Below the pieces are notes generated by a model. It was not told the DNA's origin. It ran no database searches and worked only from the letters and a program-made list of their open reading frames with translations. A DNA stretch of 64,000 nt from CBDCIS01 sp965217565. GTDB lineage: Bacteria; Chloroflexota; Dehalococcoidia; Lucifugimonadales; CATOSD01. The translations under genes were made by a program, and so were the position numbers. The DNA lies in assembly GCA_965217565.1 (NCBI GenBank), contig CBDCIS010000008.1:62001-126000 (forward strand), in the 5' to 3' direction. Position 1 is the first letter of the stretch, and every line of letters starts with the position of its first letter. Positions 8,985 to 17,584 of the stretch are shown in pieces.

Positions 8985-9845
8985 ATGGCTTGGGGTTTGA
9001 TCAATGGTGTGAATCTGTACTATGAGTCGTATGGCGATGGCTATCCGCTGGTTTGGAGCCATGAGTTCGCGGGGGATTATCGGTCCTGGGAACCACAGGT
9101 TAGGTTCTTCACTCGGCGGTACCGGGTTATCACGTACTGCGCGAGGGGCTATCCGCCATCGGACGTGCCCTCCGAGCTCGACGCCTATAGCCAGGAGCAG
9201 GCGGTGGAGGACCTGCACGGCCTGCTGGAGCATCTCGGAATAGAGCGGGCGCATGTCGGCGGGCTGTCCATGGGCGGCAACGTCGCGCTCAACTTCGGGC
9301 TGGCGTACCCCCAGATGTCGAGCTCGCTCATCGTCGCTGGAACGGGCACCGGCTCGGACGCACCCGATTCGTTCGGGGCGCGGGTGAACGAGTTCGCACA
9401 GCGCATGGAGACCGGCGGCATGGCGGCGATGTCCGACTACGCGCGCGGCCCTGCCCGTGTGCAGCTTCAGCGGAAAGACCCGCAGGGCTGGCAGGAGTTC
9501 GCCGACCAGCTTGCGGAGCACTCGCCGGCCGGCTCCGCGCTGACCTTCAGAGGTGTGCAGGGCAGAAGGCCGCCCATCTACGCGCTCGAAGACAGCCTGC
9601 GCGCCCTCGACGTGCCGACGCTGATTCTGGTTGGCGACGAGGACGACGCCTGTATCGAACCCGGCATCTTCATGAAGCGGTGCATCCCGTCGTCGGGGCT
9701 GGCGATGCTCCCGCAATCCGGGCACGGCATCAACCTGGAGGAGCCGGACCTCTTCAACCGGCTCGTGCTGGACTTTCTGACGGCTGTGGAGTCGGGCAAG
9801 TGGGCGCGGCGCAGCGCGGGATTGGCGTCGGGGTCGTTGACGTAG
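8985..9845 (+). CDS. Alpha/beta hydrolase
   Basis: 286-aa alpha/beta-hydrolase fold enzyme with the nucleophile elbow 'GGLSMGG' (Ser95), an acidic candidate in 'LVGDEDDACIE' and a C-terminal His in 'SGHGINLEEP'. The catalytic triad is therefore intact. ATG at 8985 is preferred over TTG at 8946 because the homologous fold starts at 'INGVNLYYESYGDG' and 'GAGGGG' precedes it. Likely an esterase or C-C hydrolase in the same catabolic cluster; substrate unknown. Confidence 0.88.
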   Translation: MAWGLINGVNLYYESYGDGYPLVWSHEFAGDYRSWEPQVRFFTRRYRVITYCARGYPPSDVPSELDAYSQEQAVEDLHGLLEHLGIERAHVGGLSMGGNVALNFGLAYPQMSSSLIVAGTGTGSDAPDSFGARVNEFAQRMETGGMAAMSDYARGPARVQLQRKDPQGWQEFADQLAEHSPAGSALTFRGVQGRRPPIYALEDSLRALDVPTLILVGDEDDACIEPGIFMKRCIPSSGLAMLPQSGHGINLEEPDLFNRLVLDFLTAVESGKWARRSAGLASGSLT

Positions 9846-9866
9846 GGGCCGAGTAGTGAGTGGATA

Positions 9867-11018
9867 GTGGCAAGTGAAGAGTCGGCGCTGACGAGTGGGT
9901 ATGACTTTGTGGCTCACCTGACGCGGTTCTGCCGCGCGCTGCGTGGGCGTGGGTTCCTGGTTGGGCCGCAGGAGGTGTCGGACGCGGTTCGCGCGCTTGG
10001 CATGGTGGACTCGCTGGACAGGGCGCGGGTCTATTGGACTTTGCGGGGCGTGCTGATGTCGCGGCACGAAGAGACTGGCGTCTTCGACGAGATGTTCGGG
10101 CGGTTCTGGAACTTCGAGCCTCTGCCCAGAGAGGCCCCGGCACAGCAGGCGAAGGGGCCGGCGGGCGGAGCACGTCGCCTGAGGCCGCGGCCGAGGGTCG
10201 TTGCCCTGCCGGAGCACGACTCGCGCTCTGATGACACATTGCTGCAGATTCTACGCGCCGGGGCCAGCGCGCGCGAGGTGGCGGTTGAGAGAGACCTGAC
10301 CGCGCTGCGCTCGGACGAGCTCTCGGAACTTTCGCGCATAGCGTCCCGGATGGTGCGCGCGCTCGCGTCTCGGCCTGGACGCAGACGCAAGCGGGACAAG
10401 CGCAAGGGCGTTCCGGACCTGCGGGGCGCGTTCCGCCTGAACCTTGCCACGGGCGGCGACCCGATACGCCTGCCGCGCATGAGACGCGCGCCGCGGACGC
10501 CTCGCTTGCTGGCGCTGCTGGACGTGAGCGGCTCGATGGAGCGTCACGCCAGGCTTCTGCTACAACTGGTTTTCGCCGTTACGCAGCACACCAAGCGCAT
10601 AGAGACCTTCGTTTTCAGCACCTCGGTGACCCGCGTTACGCGCCAGATGAGCGCGCCCTCCTTCAGCGAGGCGCTGCGCCGTGTCGGGAGTGTTGTCGAG
10701 CACTGGTCCGGCGGCACGCGCATAGGCGAGTGCATCGCCCGGATGAACGCGGAGCACGAGGGCATCCAGGATCGCTACACAACGGTCTTTCTGTTGAGCG
10801 ACGGCTGGGAGACGGGCGACCCCGCGCTCCTCGCGAGCGAACTGCGCAGCATGAGGAAGCGAGTGCGGAGGGTGGTGTGGCTCAACCCTCTGCTGGGCAC
10901 CCGCGACTACGAGCCGTTGGCCCGCGGCCTGCAAGCGGTAACGCCCTACGTGGACGATTTCGTCTCGGCCAGAGACATCGGCAGCCTGAAGAGCCTGCCC
11001 AAGCTGCTGCGGGGATGA
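9867..11018 (+). CDS. CoxE-like von Willebrand factor A domain protein
   Basis: 383-aa protein starting at GTG. The N-terminal helical part ('FCRALRGRGFLVGPQEVSDAVRAL') and the C-terminal VWA domain with MIDAS 'DVSGSM' (Asp219, Ser221, Ser223) match the CoxE family. CoxE proteins normally work with the AAA+ ATPase CoxD (MoxR group) to mature carbon monoxide dehydrogenase-type molybdoenzymes. A basic linker lies near residues 168-182. No MoxR/CoxD or molybdoenzyme gene is adjacent, so its partner must be elsewhere. Confidence 0.85.
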   Translation: MASEESALTSGYDFVAHLTRFCRALRGRGFLVGPQEVSDAVRALGMVDSLDRARVYWTLRGVLMSRHEETGVFDEMFGRFWNFEPLPREAPAQQAKGPAGGARRLRPRPRVVALPEHDSRSDDTLLQILRAGASAREVAVERDLTALRSDELSELSRIASRMVRALASRPGRRRKRDKRKGVPDLRGAFRLNLATGGDPIRLPRMRRAPRTPRLLALLDVSGSMERHARLLLQLVFAVTQHTKRIETFVFSTSVTRVTRQMSAPSFSEALRRVGSVVEHWSGGTRIGECIARMNAEHEGIQDRYTTVFLLSDGWETGDPALLASELRSMRKRVRRVVWLNPLLGTRDYEPLARGLQAVTPYVDDFVSARDIGSLKSLPKLLRG

Positions 11019-11146
11019 CAGGGGCGTTTGTGCGCTCTCTATGTGCGGCAACACGAACACGAACGACTGTGCCGCATGACCCGCTCCTGGCCGACGCCCA
11101 CGCTCGTCGGTGCCCTTGTCTTCTTTCCCAATGATGTTTTTGCGGC

Positions 11147-11152
11147 TATAAT
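11147..11152 (+). promoter_or_regulatory. Putative -10 element
   Basis: A perfect TATAAT lies 66 bp upstream of the OB-fold gene. The -35 region 17 bp upstream (TTTCCC) is poor. Confidence 0.35.
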
Positions 11153-11217
11153 AGGCGGCGGCGCCCCTGACGTTACGGGGCCGGTCGTCGTAATCAAAAC
11201 CAGGAGGGATTCAGCCT

Positions 11218-11643
11218 ATGACGGAACAGCAGACGTACAGAAAGCCTCTGCCCGCTCCGACGCCGGAGACCCAGCTTTTCTGGGACAAGGCGAGGGAACA
11301 CGAGCTTTGGATTCCGCGCTGCAACGCCTGTGGACACACCTACTTTCCGCCTCGTTTCGTGTGCCCGGAGTGCCTCTCGAGGGATGTGGAGCTTGTCAAG
11401 CACTCTGGCAAGGGAACGCTTCACAGCTACATGATAAATCACCGCGCGCCTCCAGGATTCGAGGAGGACGCTCCGTACGCCATCGCGGTCATCCAACTCG
11501 AGGGCGGACCGCGTATCATGTCGAACATCGTCGGCATCGAGAACACGCCGGAGAATCTCGTGCTGGACATGCCGCTCGAGGTTACGTTCGAGGACGCGGT
11601 TGAGGACGTGTCGCTGCCGAAGTGGAAGCCGGCGGGGAGCTAG
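11218..11643 (+). CDS. Zn-ribbon/OB-fold (DUF35) acyl-CoA-associated protein
   Basis: 141-aa DUF35-type protein with an N-terminal helix, a rubredoxin-like zinc ribbon (CNACG...CPEC, about residues 33-53) and a C-terminal OB fold. Such proteins form complexes with thiolase-like enzymes and help bind CoA substrates. AGGAGG precedes the ATG. A thiolase-like gene follows after 150 bp containing a TCAGT spacer and a family A repeat. An independent copy of the pair occurs at 40-42 kb in reverse gene order. Confidence 0.9.
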   Translation: MTEQQTYRKPLPAPTPETQLFWDKAREHELWIPRCNACGHTYFPPRFVCPECLSRDVELVKHSGKGTLHSYMINHRAPPGFEEDAPYAIAVIQLEGGPRIMSNIVGIENTPENLVLDMPLEVTFEDAVEDVSLPKWKPAGS

Positions 11644-11731
11644 TTTTTCAGTCTGTTAGCTGGTCAGAAGGCGAGATTGCGGACTTGGGTTGTGAGGAAT
11701 GGGCTGCCGCCAGTCGGCGGGCCCGGACTTT

Positions 11732-11770
11732 CACCCCCATCCTAGCCTTCCCCCTTGATGGGGGGAAGGG
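11732..11770. repeat. Family A palindromic repeat, copy 3
   Basis: CCCCCATCCTAGCCTTCCCC, a TTGAT loop, then GGGGGGAAGGG, between the OB-fold and thiolase-like genes. Confidence 0.7.
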
Positions 11771-11792
11771 ACTTCGAGGAAGGATTGAGAAT

Positions 11793-12965
11793 ATGTCACT
11801 ACGTTACAAAGTAGCGGTGGTCGGAGCATCCGAGACCACGCAGATCGGGATCATTCCAGACATGACCTATCAGCAGCTCGCGGTGGACGCCGCGCTGAAC
11901 GCGATAGAGGACTGCGGCATCGACAAGAACCAGATAGACGGGCTAGGGAGCAACCTGCCCCCGGCGGAGCTCGCCAAGTACCTGGGCATCGTCCCACGCT
12001 GGGTGAACAATACCTCGGTGGGCGGAACGTCGTGGCTGATACAGGTGCGTCACGCGGCGGCGGCCATAGCCGAGGGCCTGTGCGACACCGCGCTCATCAC
12101 CATGGCCGAGAGCGGCCGCAGCCGCGTCGGCGAGACGCGGCCTCCCATGGGCGCCCTCACCGGCGGGGCGCGCCGCGACAGCACCTGGGGCGGCCAGTTC
12201 GAGGCGCCCTACGGCACCGTCGGCCCAACGACGCTCTTCGGCATGGGCGTGCTACGCTACATGAAGGAGACCGGCACCACGCACGAGCAGCTCGCGTCGG
12301 TGGCCGTCGCTCAGCGCAAGTGGTCCAACAAGGTCCCGCGCGCGATGTTCGGAGACCTCATCACGGTGGAAGACGTGTTCAACAGCCGCATGATCTGCTA
12401 CCCGTTCCACCTGTTCATGTGCTGTCTCGTCACCGACGCGGGCGGCGCGCTGATTCTGACGAGCTCGGAGCGGGCCAAAGACTTCCCGAAGAAGCCCGTC
12501 TATATTCTGGGCACGGGCGAGTCGGTGGAGACGCCGATGGTGAGCCAGATGTACGACATGACGACCTCAGCGGCATTCCGCACCTCGAGCCGCAAGGCGT
12601 TCGAGGAGTCGGGCATTTCGCACGACGACGTTGACCACCTGATGGTCTATGACGCCTTTGCCCACCTGCCCATCTACGGTCTGGAGGACCTGGGATTCGT
12701 GGGGCGCGGAGAGGGCGGCGCGTTCATAGCGGAGGGCAACACCTCGCCGGGCGGCAAGCTGCCGATGAACACCAACGGCGGCGGTCTTTCGTACACGCAC
12801 TCGGGCATGTACGGCATGTACGCCATGCAGGAGTCTGTGCGCCAGATGCGCGGCGAAGCGCCGCACCAGGTCGAGGGCGCGAAGGTCTCGTTCTGCCAGG
12901 GAGTGGGCGGCATGTTCATGGCGTCGGGCAGCCTGGTGTTCACCAACGAAGAGCCGCACGGGTAG
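11793..12965 (+). CDS. Thiolase-like protein (lipid-transfer/Ltp2-type, no catalytic Cys)
   Basis: 390-aa thiolase-fold protein. ATG at 11793 follows 'GAGGAAGGATTGAG' and starts the conserved 'VAVVGASET' strand. The usual nucleophilic Cys segment is 'NNTSVGGTS' (residues 72-80) with no Cys, and the His of the 'HDxF' motif is Tyr286 (YDAF). 'GGGLSYTHSGMYG' (about 329-341) is conserved with the second copy at 40 kb. With the adjacent DUF35 protein this resembles Ltp2-DUF35 retro-aldolase complexes that cleave acyl-CoA side chains, more than a Claisen thiolase. The substrate is unknown. Confidence 0.82.
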   Translation: MSLRYKVAVVGASETTQIGIIPDMTYQQLAVDAALNAIEDCGIDKNQIDGLGSNLPPAELAKYLGIVPRWVNNTSVGGTSWLIQVRHAAAAIAEGLCDTALITMAESGRSRVGETRPPMGALTGGARRDSTWGGQFEAPYGTVGPTTLFGMGVLRYMKETGTTHEQLASVAVAQRKWSNKVPRAMFGDLITVEDVFNSRMICYPFHLFMCCLVTDAGGALILTSSERAKDFPKKPVYILGTGESVETPMVSQMYDMTTSAAFRTSSRKAFEESGISHDDVDHLMVYDAFAHLPIYGLEDLGFVGRGEGGAFIAEGNTSPGGKLPMNTNGGGLSYTHSGMYGMYAMQESVRQMRGEAPHQVEGAKVSFCQGVGGMFMASGSLVFTNEEPHG

Positions 12966-13182
12966 AGCGCGCTTGCCGGAGTATCAGGGCGGGCCTGAGG
13001 CGAACGCGCGTCGCCACAAGCCCGCCGACGCCTGGCCCGGCCGGCGCGGGGAGACTGTGCGCGTATTGGGTGCGCTCTACTACGACACAGATGGCGCGAA
13101 AGGAACCAACACCTATTGGCCTGAGCGACAGGCCAGGGGATGCCGTACAACTTGGAGTTTACGTCAGAACAAGGAGAACCCC

Positions 13183-13413
13183 TTGAGGAAGCAAACAATT
13201 CAGTACACGTCGCCGCTCGATGCGCTGGTTGCCGTGGCGAAGCGACTGAGCAGTTACGAGACCAGTCACAAGATTGACTCGGAAGACTTCTTCCATCAGT
13301 ACAGCAAGGGTGAGATGTCTGACGACGCAGAATTTGTAGAATGGGCGAACGACTATCGTCACTACCTCAGTCTTCGACACACACTCGACGCTCGACTTCA
13401 AGATGTTGCATGA
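13183..13413 (+). CDS. Probable antitoxin partner of TumE-type toxin
   Basis: 76-aa acidic helical protein. TTG at 13183 is chosen because AAGGAG lies 7 bp upstream and the family-like sequence 'YTSPLDALVAVAKRL' begins right after. 'SEDFFHQYSKGE' and 'FVEWANDYRHYL' are the recognisable blocks. The reading frame overlaps the toxin-like gene by 11 bp, so translation is probably coupled. The role as antitoxin is inferred from position and family context. Confidence 0.65.
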   Translation: MRKQTIQYTSPLDALVAVAKRLSSYETSHKIDSEDFFHQYSKGEMSDDAEFVEWANDYRHYLSLRHTLDARLQDVA

Positions 13414-13810
13414 AGTGCTCTCTGGCTACTCGGAGCAAGTCGAGCAAGCGGTTCTCGAGTGCCGTCACGCTTATGTCGAGCAGTACGTGGAAGAAGTAGT
13501 CACTGACGAACGCATCAACCCTCGAATCCGCCTCCGGATGAAACGGGGGCATCTACTTGAAATCAGTGAGGCGGTTGTCTTTGAAGGCGTCCTTTTGGCC
13601 TTCCTTGACTATCGCTACCACTTCCAAGACGGGGACAACCACATGATGTTCCGATACGATAGCACCCCGCACTATCGGTCCTTACCGAGTTTCCCAGATC
13701 ATAAACATGTACTGGACGGAGTGATTACATCTACCAAACCGACCATTCAGCAGGTCATACGAGAGGCTATAACTGAGATGCGCCAGGAACTGTACGGACA
13801 CTCGAATTGA
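13403..13810 (+). CDS. TumE-family (DUF6516-like) toxin
   Basis: 135-aa protein with the signature 'YRYHFQDGDNHMMFRYDS' followed by 'LPSFPDHKHV', which I recognise as the TumE/DUF6516 toxin group of toxin-antitoxin systems. The His- and Asp-rich core is probably functional. It overlaps the upstream small gene by 11 bp and the downstream AlaX gene by 4 bp, so the pair is embedded in a translationally coupled trio. Family assignment is by motif memory, not by search. Confidence 0.7.
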   Translation: MLHEVLSGYSEQVEQAVLECRHAYVEQYVEEVVTDERINPRIRLRMKRGHLLEISEAVVFEGVLLAFLDYRYHFQDGDNHMMFRYDSTPHYRSLPSFPDHKHVLDGVITSTKPTIQQVIREAITEMRQELYGHSN

Positions 13811-14520
13811 CCGATATTCTCTGCTACGACGACAGCTACCTGAAGGAGTTCGACGCGACGGTTACCACCGTTACTAACAAGGGTGTGACTCTGGACCGCA
13901 CAGCCTTCTATCCCGGGGGCGGCGGGCAGCCGTCGGACTCCGGCGTGCTTGGCGCGGACGATGAGGTCTATCTGGTCAAGCGCGTATCGCGCGACAAGGG
14001 GCAGTACGTGCACGAGTTGGACGGCCCGGAGCGGCCGGAGGTTGGCGCGCGGCTCAACGGCATTATCGACTGGGAGCGCCGCTATCAGCTTATGCGCACA
14101 CACACCGCGTTGCACATACTCTGCGGCGTGGTCTGGCGCGATTACGGCGCGCAGGTTACGGGCGGCAACATGGAGCCGCTGTTTGCCAGGATGGACTTCG
14201 AGTTCGAGCGCATGTCGGCGGAGTTCGCCGACGAGGTGGAGACGCTCGTCAACAGAGAGGTGGAGGCGGCGCGGGCGGTGGAGGTCAAGTCGCTTTCCAG
14301 GAAGGAAGCCTTTCAGATACCAGACCTCATACGCACCAAGATCAACCTACTTCCTCCCGCAATCAAAGAGGTTCGGATTGTGGATGTAGTGGGGCTGGAC
14401 CTGCAAGCGGACGGTGGCACCCACGTTGCGAACACGAACGAGGTGGGCCGCATAAGGGTGGTGGGCCACGAGAGCAAGGGGCGGATCAACAAGCGGCTGC
14501 GAATCGCGATAGACGCGTAG
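13807..14520 (+). CDS. Alanyl-tRNA editing protein AlaX-like
   Basis: 237-aa free-standing editing domain homologous to the AlaRS editing domain, expected to hydrolyse Ser- or Gly-mischarged tRNA-Ala. 'RTAFYPGGGGQPSDSG' (about 31-46), 'HTALH' (His99, His103) and 'QADGGTH' (His206) are present. The position usually filled by a zinc-binding Cys (CGGTH) is Asp202. TTG start overlaps the toxin-like gene by 4 bp (TTGA), implying co-translation with the TumE pair. Function is likely but metal binding must differ from the Cys type. Confidence 0.85.
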   Translation: MTDILCYDDSYLKEFDATVTTVTNKGVTLDRTAFYPGGGGQPSDSGVLGADDEVYLVKRVSRDKGQYVHELDGPERPEVGARLNGIIDWERRYQLMRTHTALHILCGVVWRDYGAQVTGGNMEPLFARMDFEFERMSAEFADEVETLVNREVEAARAVEVKSLSRKEAFQIPDLIRTKINLLPPAIKEVRIVDVVGLDLQADGGTHVANTNEVGRIRVVGHESKGRINKRLRIAIDA

Positions 14521-14531
14521 GCTGTGGCAGC

Positions 14532-14559
14532 TTGACAGTTGTAAAGCGGTTCTTATGCT
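14532..14559 (+). promoter_or_regulatory. Putative sigma-70 promoter for the aminotransferase
   Basis: TTGACA and TATGCT are separated by 16 bp, about 55 bp upstream of the aminotransferase start. Confidence 0.55.
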
Positions 14560-14614
14560 AATACACTTAGCGCGTAAGGCTGACCACCGCTGAATCCCTT
14601 AGGAGGAGACGCTC

Positions 14615-15823
14615 ATGGCCGACGCTCAACCATTTAGCTTTGAGGATGTGTTCGCGAAGTCCACGCCGCCAGGACGCCCGCGGGCCGCGGCGCGGCGTGG
14701 GAAGTACGACTTCGCCGTCGCCTACGCCGACCCTCCGTCCGTGCCGCTCGATGACCTGCTGGAATCGCTGAAGGGCGCGCTCGACGACGAGGGACAGGAT
14801 CTCGCCGTGTATCCCCATCCACAGGGCTATCCTCCGCTGCGTGAGGTCATCGCCTCCAAGCTGGCGAGGGACAGAGACATTCGAGTCACGGCCGATGACG
14901 TCGTTCTGGGCAGCGGCTCCGGCCAGCCAATCGGCCTGCTGACGGAGGCCCTGGTGGACCCGGGCGACGTCGTGCTGACGGAGAATTGGGTTTACGGCGG
15001 AACGCTCTCCGTGCTCAGGCGGTTTCGCGCCGACATTCGCGGCGTCGAGTGCGACGACGAGGGCATCGTCCCCGACGCCCTCGATAGCGCACTGCAGAAG
15101 GCCGTCGGCGAGGGCAAAAGGCCCAAGTTCATCTACACCATTCCCACCTTTCAGAACCCGCAGGGTTGGACCATGTCGATGGAGCGGAGGCAGGAGGTGG
15201 TAAGACTTTCGCAGAAGTATAGCGTCCCTATCCTCGAGGACGACTGCTACGCCGACCTGCGGTTCGAGGGCGAGCCGGTGACCTCGCTGCACGCCCTGGA
15301 CGACACTGGGCGCGTGATGTACGTCGCCTCTTTCTCCAAGATAATCGCGCCGGGCGTGCGTATGGGCTACCTGACTGCTCCGTCCGAGGTGCTGGACAGG
15401 GTGCAGGTCATCAAGCAGGGCGGCGGCGCAAACCAGTTGGCGGCGCTGGCTATCCACAGGTACGCCACCACCGGTTTGGACGAACACATCGAGGAACTCA
15501 AGGACATTCTCCGCGTGAAGAGAGACGCGATGCTCTCCGCGCTGGGCGAGAACTTTGGCTCCGCGGCGACGTGGAGCAGTCCACAGGGCGGCATGTACAT
15601 ATGGGGCCGCCTACACGACGGCGCGGACCTGGTAAGCGTTCAGCAGAAGGCGTTGGAGGAGGGTGACGTCGGCTATCACACGGGCGTTCAGTACGCGCCC
15701 GACGGGGTTTCGGGCAAGAACTACTTCCGGCTATGCTTCGGCTACAACACGCCGGATGAGATTCGAGAGGGCGTCGCCAGGCTCGCCGAGGTGCTGGACG
15801 GCGAGGGGATGCTGAGAGGCTGA
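14615..15823 (+). CDS. PLP-dependent aminotransferase, class I/II (2-aminoadipate type)
   Basis: 402-aa cytosolic aminotransferase of fold type I. 'YPHPQGYPPLREVIA' near residue 66, 'PTFQNPQG' near 177 and the PLP lysine in 'ASFSKIIAPGVRMGY' (Lys242) match the MocR/LysN-like subgroup without a DNA-binding domain. AGGAGG precedes the ATG. The next gene starts 2 bp after its stop, so the two form an operon. Amino donor and keto-acid substrate are not determined. Confidence 0.92.
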   Translation: MADAQPFSFEDVFAKSTPPGRPRAAARRGKYDFAVAYADPPSVPLDDLLESLKGALDDEGQDLAVYPHPQGYPPLREVIASKLARDRDIRVTADDVVLGSGSGQPIGLLTEALVDPGDVVLTENWVYGGTLSVLRRFRADIRGVECDDEGIVPDALDSALQKAVGEGKRPKFIYTIPTFQNPQGWTMSMERRQEVVRLSQKYSVPILEDDCYADLRFEGEPVTSLHALDDTGRVMYVASFSKIIAPGVRMGYLTAPSEVLDRVQVIKQGGGANQLAALAIHRYATTGLDEHIEELKDILRVKRDAMLSALGENFGSAATWSSPQGGMYIWGRLHDGADLVSVQQKALEEGDVGYHTGVQYAPDGVSGKNYFRLCFGYNTPDEIREGVARLAEVLDGEGMLRG

Positions 15824-15825
15824 CC

Positions 15826-16752
15826 ATGCGGATATGCAGTTTCCTGCCCAGCGCGACCGAGATTGTCTATTCGCTCGGCCTCGGCGACTCGCTCTACGGA
15901 GTGAGCCACGAGTGCGACTACCCCGCCGAGGCCCTCGGCAAGCCAAGGGTGGTCAGAAGCAGGATCGACTCGGCGAATCTCAGCAGCCAGGAGATAGACA
16001 GGCTGGTTTCCGAGATGTTTGCCAGCGGGGAGCGCATATACGAGGTGGATGTGGAGGCGCTGGAGCGGGCGCACCCAGACCTCGTCATCACGCAGGAGCT
16101 CTGCGAGGTGTGCGCCATCTCTTTCGAGGACGTTGAGGCCGCCGTCGTGCAACTCGATATGCCTCCCCAACTGATTTCGCTGGACCCCCACGGCCTCGAG
16201 GACGTGCTCTCGGATATAGAGATGGTTGGGCAGTTCACAGGCACAACCTCGAAAGCCAAAGAACTGGTCGCTGGAGCGCGCGCGCGAATCGAGCGTGTGC
16301 GCTCCGCTGTGGCGGTGGATTCCAGGCCAAGAGTCGCGTGCGTGGAGTGGCTCGACCCGCTGATAATCGCCGGGCACTGGATACCCGAGATGGTGCGGCT
16401 CGCTGGAGGCGTGGACGGCCTGGCGTCGCCTGGGGACCCTTCCCGCCGCATCGACCTCGACGAGTTGCTCGATTACGACCCCGAACTGCTGATACTGATG
16501 CCGTGCGGCATGGACGTGGCGCGCGCCACGGAAGAGTTCGCCGGGCTTGCCAGCCTGGACCTGTGGAAGGAGCTGTCCGCGGTGCGGCGCGGCAACGTGT
16601 ACGCGGTCGATGCGGGAGGCCTGTTCAGCAGAAGCGGCCCGCGCCTGGTAGATGGCGTAGAGATGTTGGCACGGATGATTCACCCGCGGTCGCTTGCCGG
16701 GCCGCTGCCTGCGAATGCAGCGAAGCAGATGGAAGGATTGTCCACGAAATAG
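15826..16752 (+). CDS. BtuF-like cobalamin/siderophore-binding protein without signal peptide
   Basis: 308-aa periplasmic-binding-protein fold of the cobalamin/Fe-siderophore group ('RICSFLPSATEIVYSLGLGDSLYGVSHECDYP'). It begins directly with the first beta strand and has no signal peptide or lipobox, so it is probably cytosolic. 'TQELCEVCA' near residue 88 contributes two Cys. It follows the aminotransferase by 2 bp. No ABC permease or ATPase for cobalamin is adjacent. It may be a cytosolic corrinoid carrier; this is inference. Confidence 0.82.
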   Translation: MRICSFLPSATEIVYSLGLGDSLYGVSHECDYPAEALGKPRVVRSRIDSANLSSQEIDRLVSEMFASGERIYEVDVEALERAHPDLVITQELCEVCAISFEDVEAAVVQLDMPPQLISLDPHGLEDVLSDIEMVGQFTGTTSKAKELVAGARARIERVRSAVAVDSRPRVACVEWLDPLIIAGHWIPEMVRLAGGVDGLASPGDPSRRIDLDELLDYDPELLILMPCGMDVARATEEFAGLASLDLWKELSAVRRGNVYAVDAGGLFSRSGPRLVDGVEMLARMIHPRSLAGPLPANAAKQMEGLSTK

Positions 16753-16803
16753 GCGGATGCGGCCTTGTTCGCGGATGCCGAAGGGGCGACCGCCTGGTCG
16801 CTC

Positions 16804-17454
16804 TCACTGCCTTCCGAAACGGGAGAGCAGTTCGCGGAAGACCTGCTGCTTCAGGGCCTCGCCCTCTCGTCTCAACAGGTCCAACTCGGACTCGAGACGC
16901 TTCGAGGTGGACGGCTCTTCCAGCAGGGCCTGTTTTTCCGACAGCCTGGCCTGAAGCATCCCGGCGATGAAATAGGAGAGCGCGGTTGGGTCGGAGGGCA
17001 GCCTCGATTCGCGCACCCATCCCCCCCTCATGCCGAGCGTTAGCCTCACGTGCTCGGTGGTCGCCTTGCGAATAGCCTCCATCTCGGTTGGCGGCACGTC
17101 GGCATCGGCGTCCTCCGTCAGAAGTTCCACCTGCGCCGCCATATACGGCTGGTACTGCGCTATGTCCACAATCTGGAACCGCTGCTGACCGAAGATCGAT
17201 ATGAAAAGCCGGCCGCCTTCGACTCGATTGACCTGCGTGATGTGAGCAAGGGTTCCGATGGTATGGGGAACAGCGGGCCCTCCCACCTCGGCGCCTGCCC
17301 TGATGAGGACTACGCCAAACTTGGAGTCGGCGTCCAGGCAGTCCTGCAACATCAGCTTGTAGCGCTCCTCGAATATCTGTAGAGGTATCGAGGTATTCGG
17401 GAACATGACCACGTTCAGCGGGAAAAGGGGAAGCCGTCGTTCGTTTGCCACCAT
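16804..17454 (-). CDS. Lon N-terminal-domain (LAN) protein
   Basis: 216-aa protein corresponding to the substrate-binding N-terminal domain of Lon protease, without ATPase or protease domains. The opening 'LPLFPLNVVMFPNTSIPLQIFEERYKLMLQ' is diagnostic. The C-terminal third is helical and charged. It is read on the minus strand, convergent with the BtuF-like gene and divergent from an ABC ATPase gene. The role of solo Lon-N proteins is poorly known. Confidence 0.9.
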   Translation of the reverse strand: MVANERRLPLFPLNVVMFPNTSIPLQIFEERYKLMLQDCLDADSKFGVVLIRAGAEVGGPAVPHTIGTLAHITQVNRVEGGRLFISIFGQQRFQIVDIAQYQPYMAAQVELLTEDADADVPPTEMEAIRKATTEHVRLTLGMRGGWVRESRLPSDPTALSYFIAGMLQARLSEKQALLEEPSTSKRLESELDLLRREGEALKQQVFRELLSRFGRQ

Positions 17455-17487
17455 CGCCTTGGCGTCTCCTGTCCTGTTTATGAGAGT

Positions 17488-17540
17488 ATATAGTATGTCA
17501 GTGTATCAGTTGGCCGGTATTTCAGTAAGTCAGCGGCGGG
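17488..17540. repeat. TCAGT-rich spacer
   Basis: Contains tgtcagtgtatcagttgg and tttcagtaagtcagcgg between the divergent Lon-N and ABC ATPase genes. Confidence 0.5.
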
Positions 17541-17584
17541 AATGAGGAATTGGTTGGGCGACTAGCGTAGGAGGGTTTTGGCTT

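Noticed and set aside
12973..13182. Upstream extension of the antitoxin-like gene to 146 codons
   Set aside because: The extension has no start signal and its composition differs; TTG at 13183 has a good ribosome binding site.
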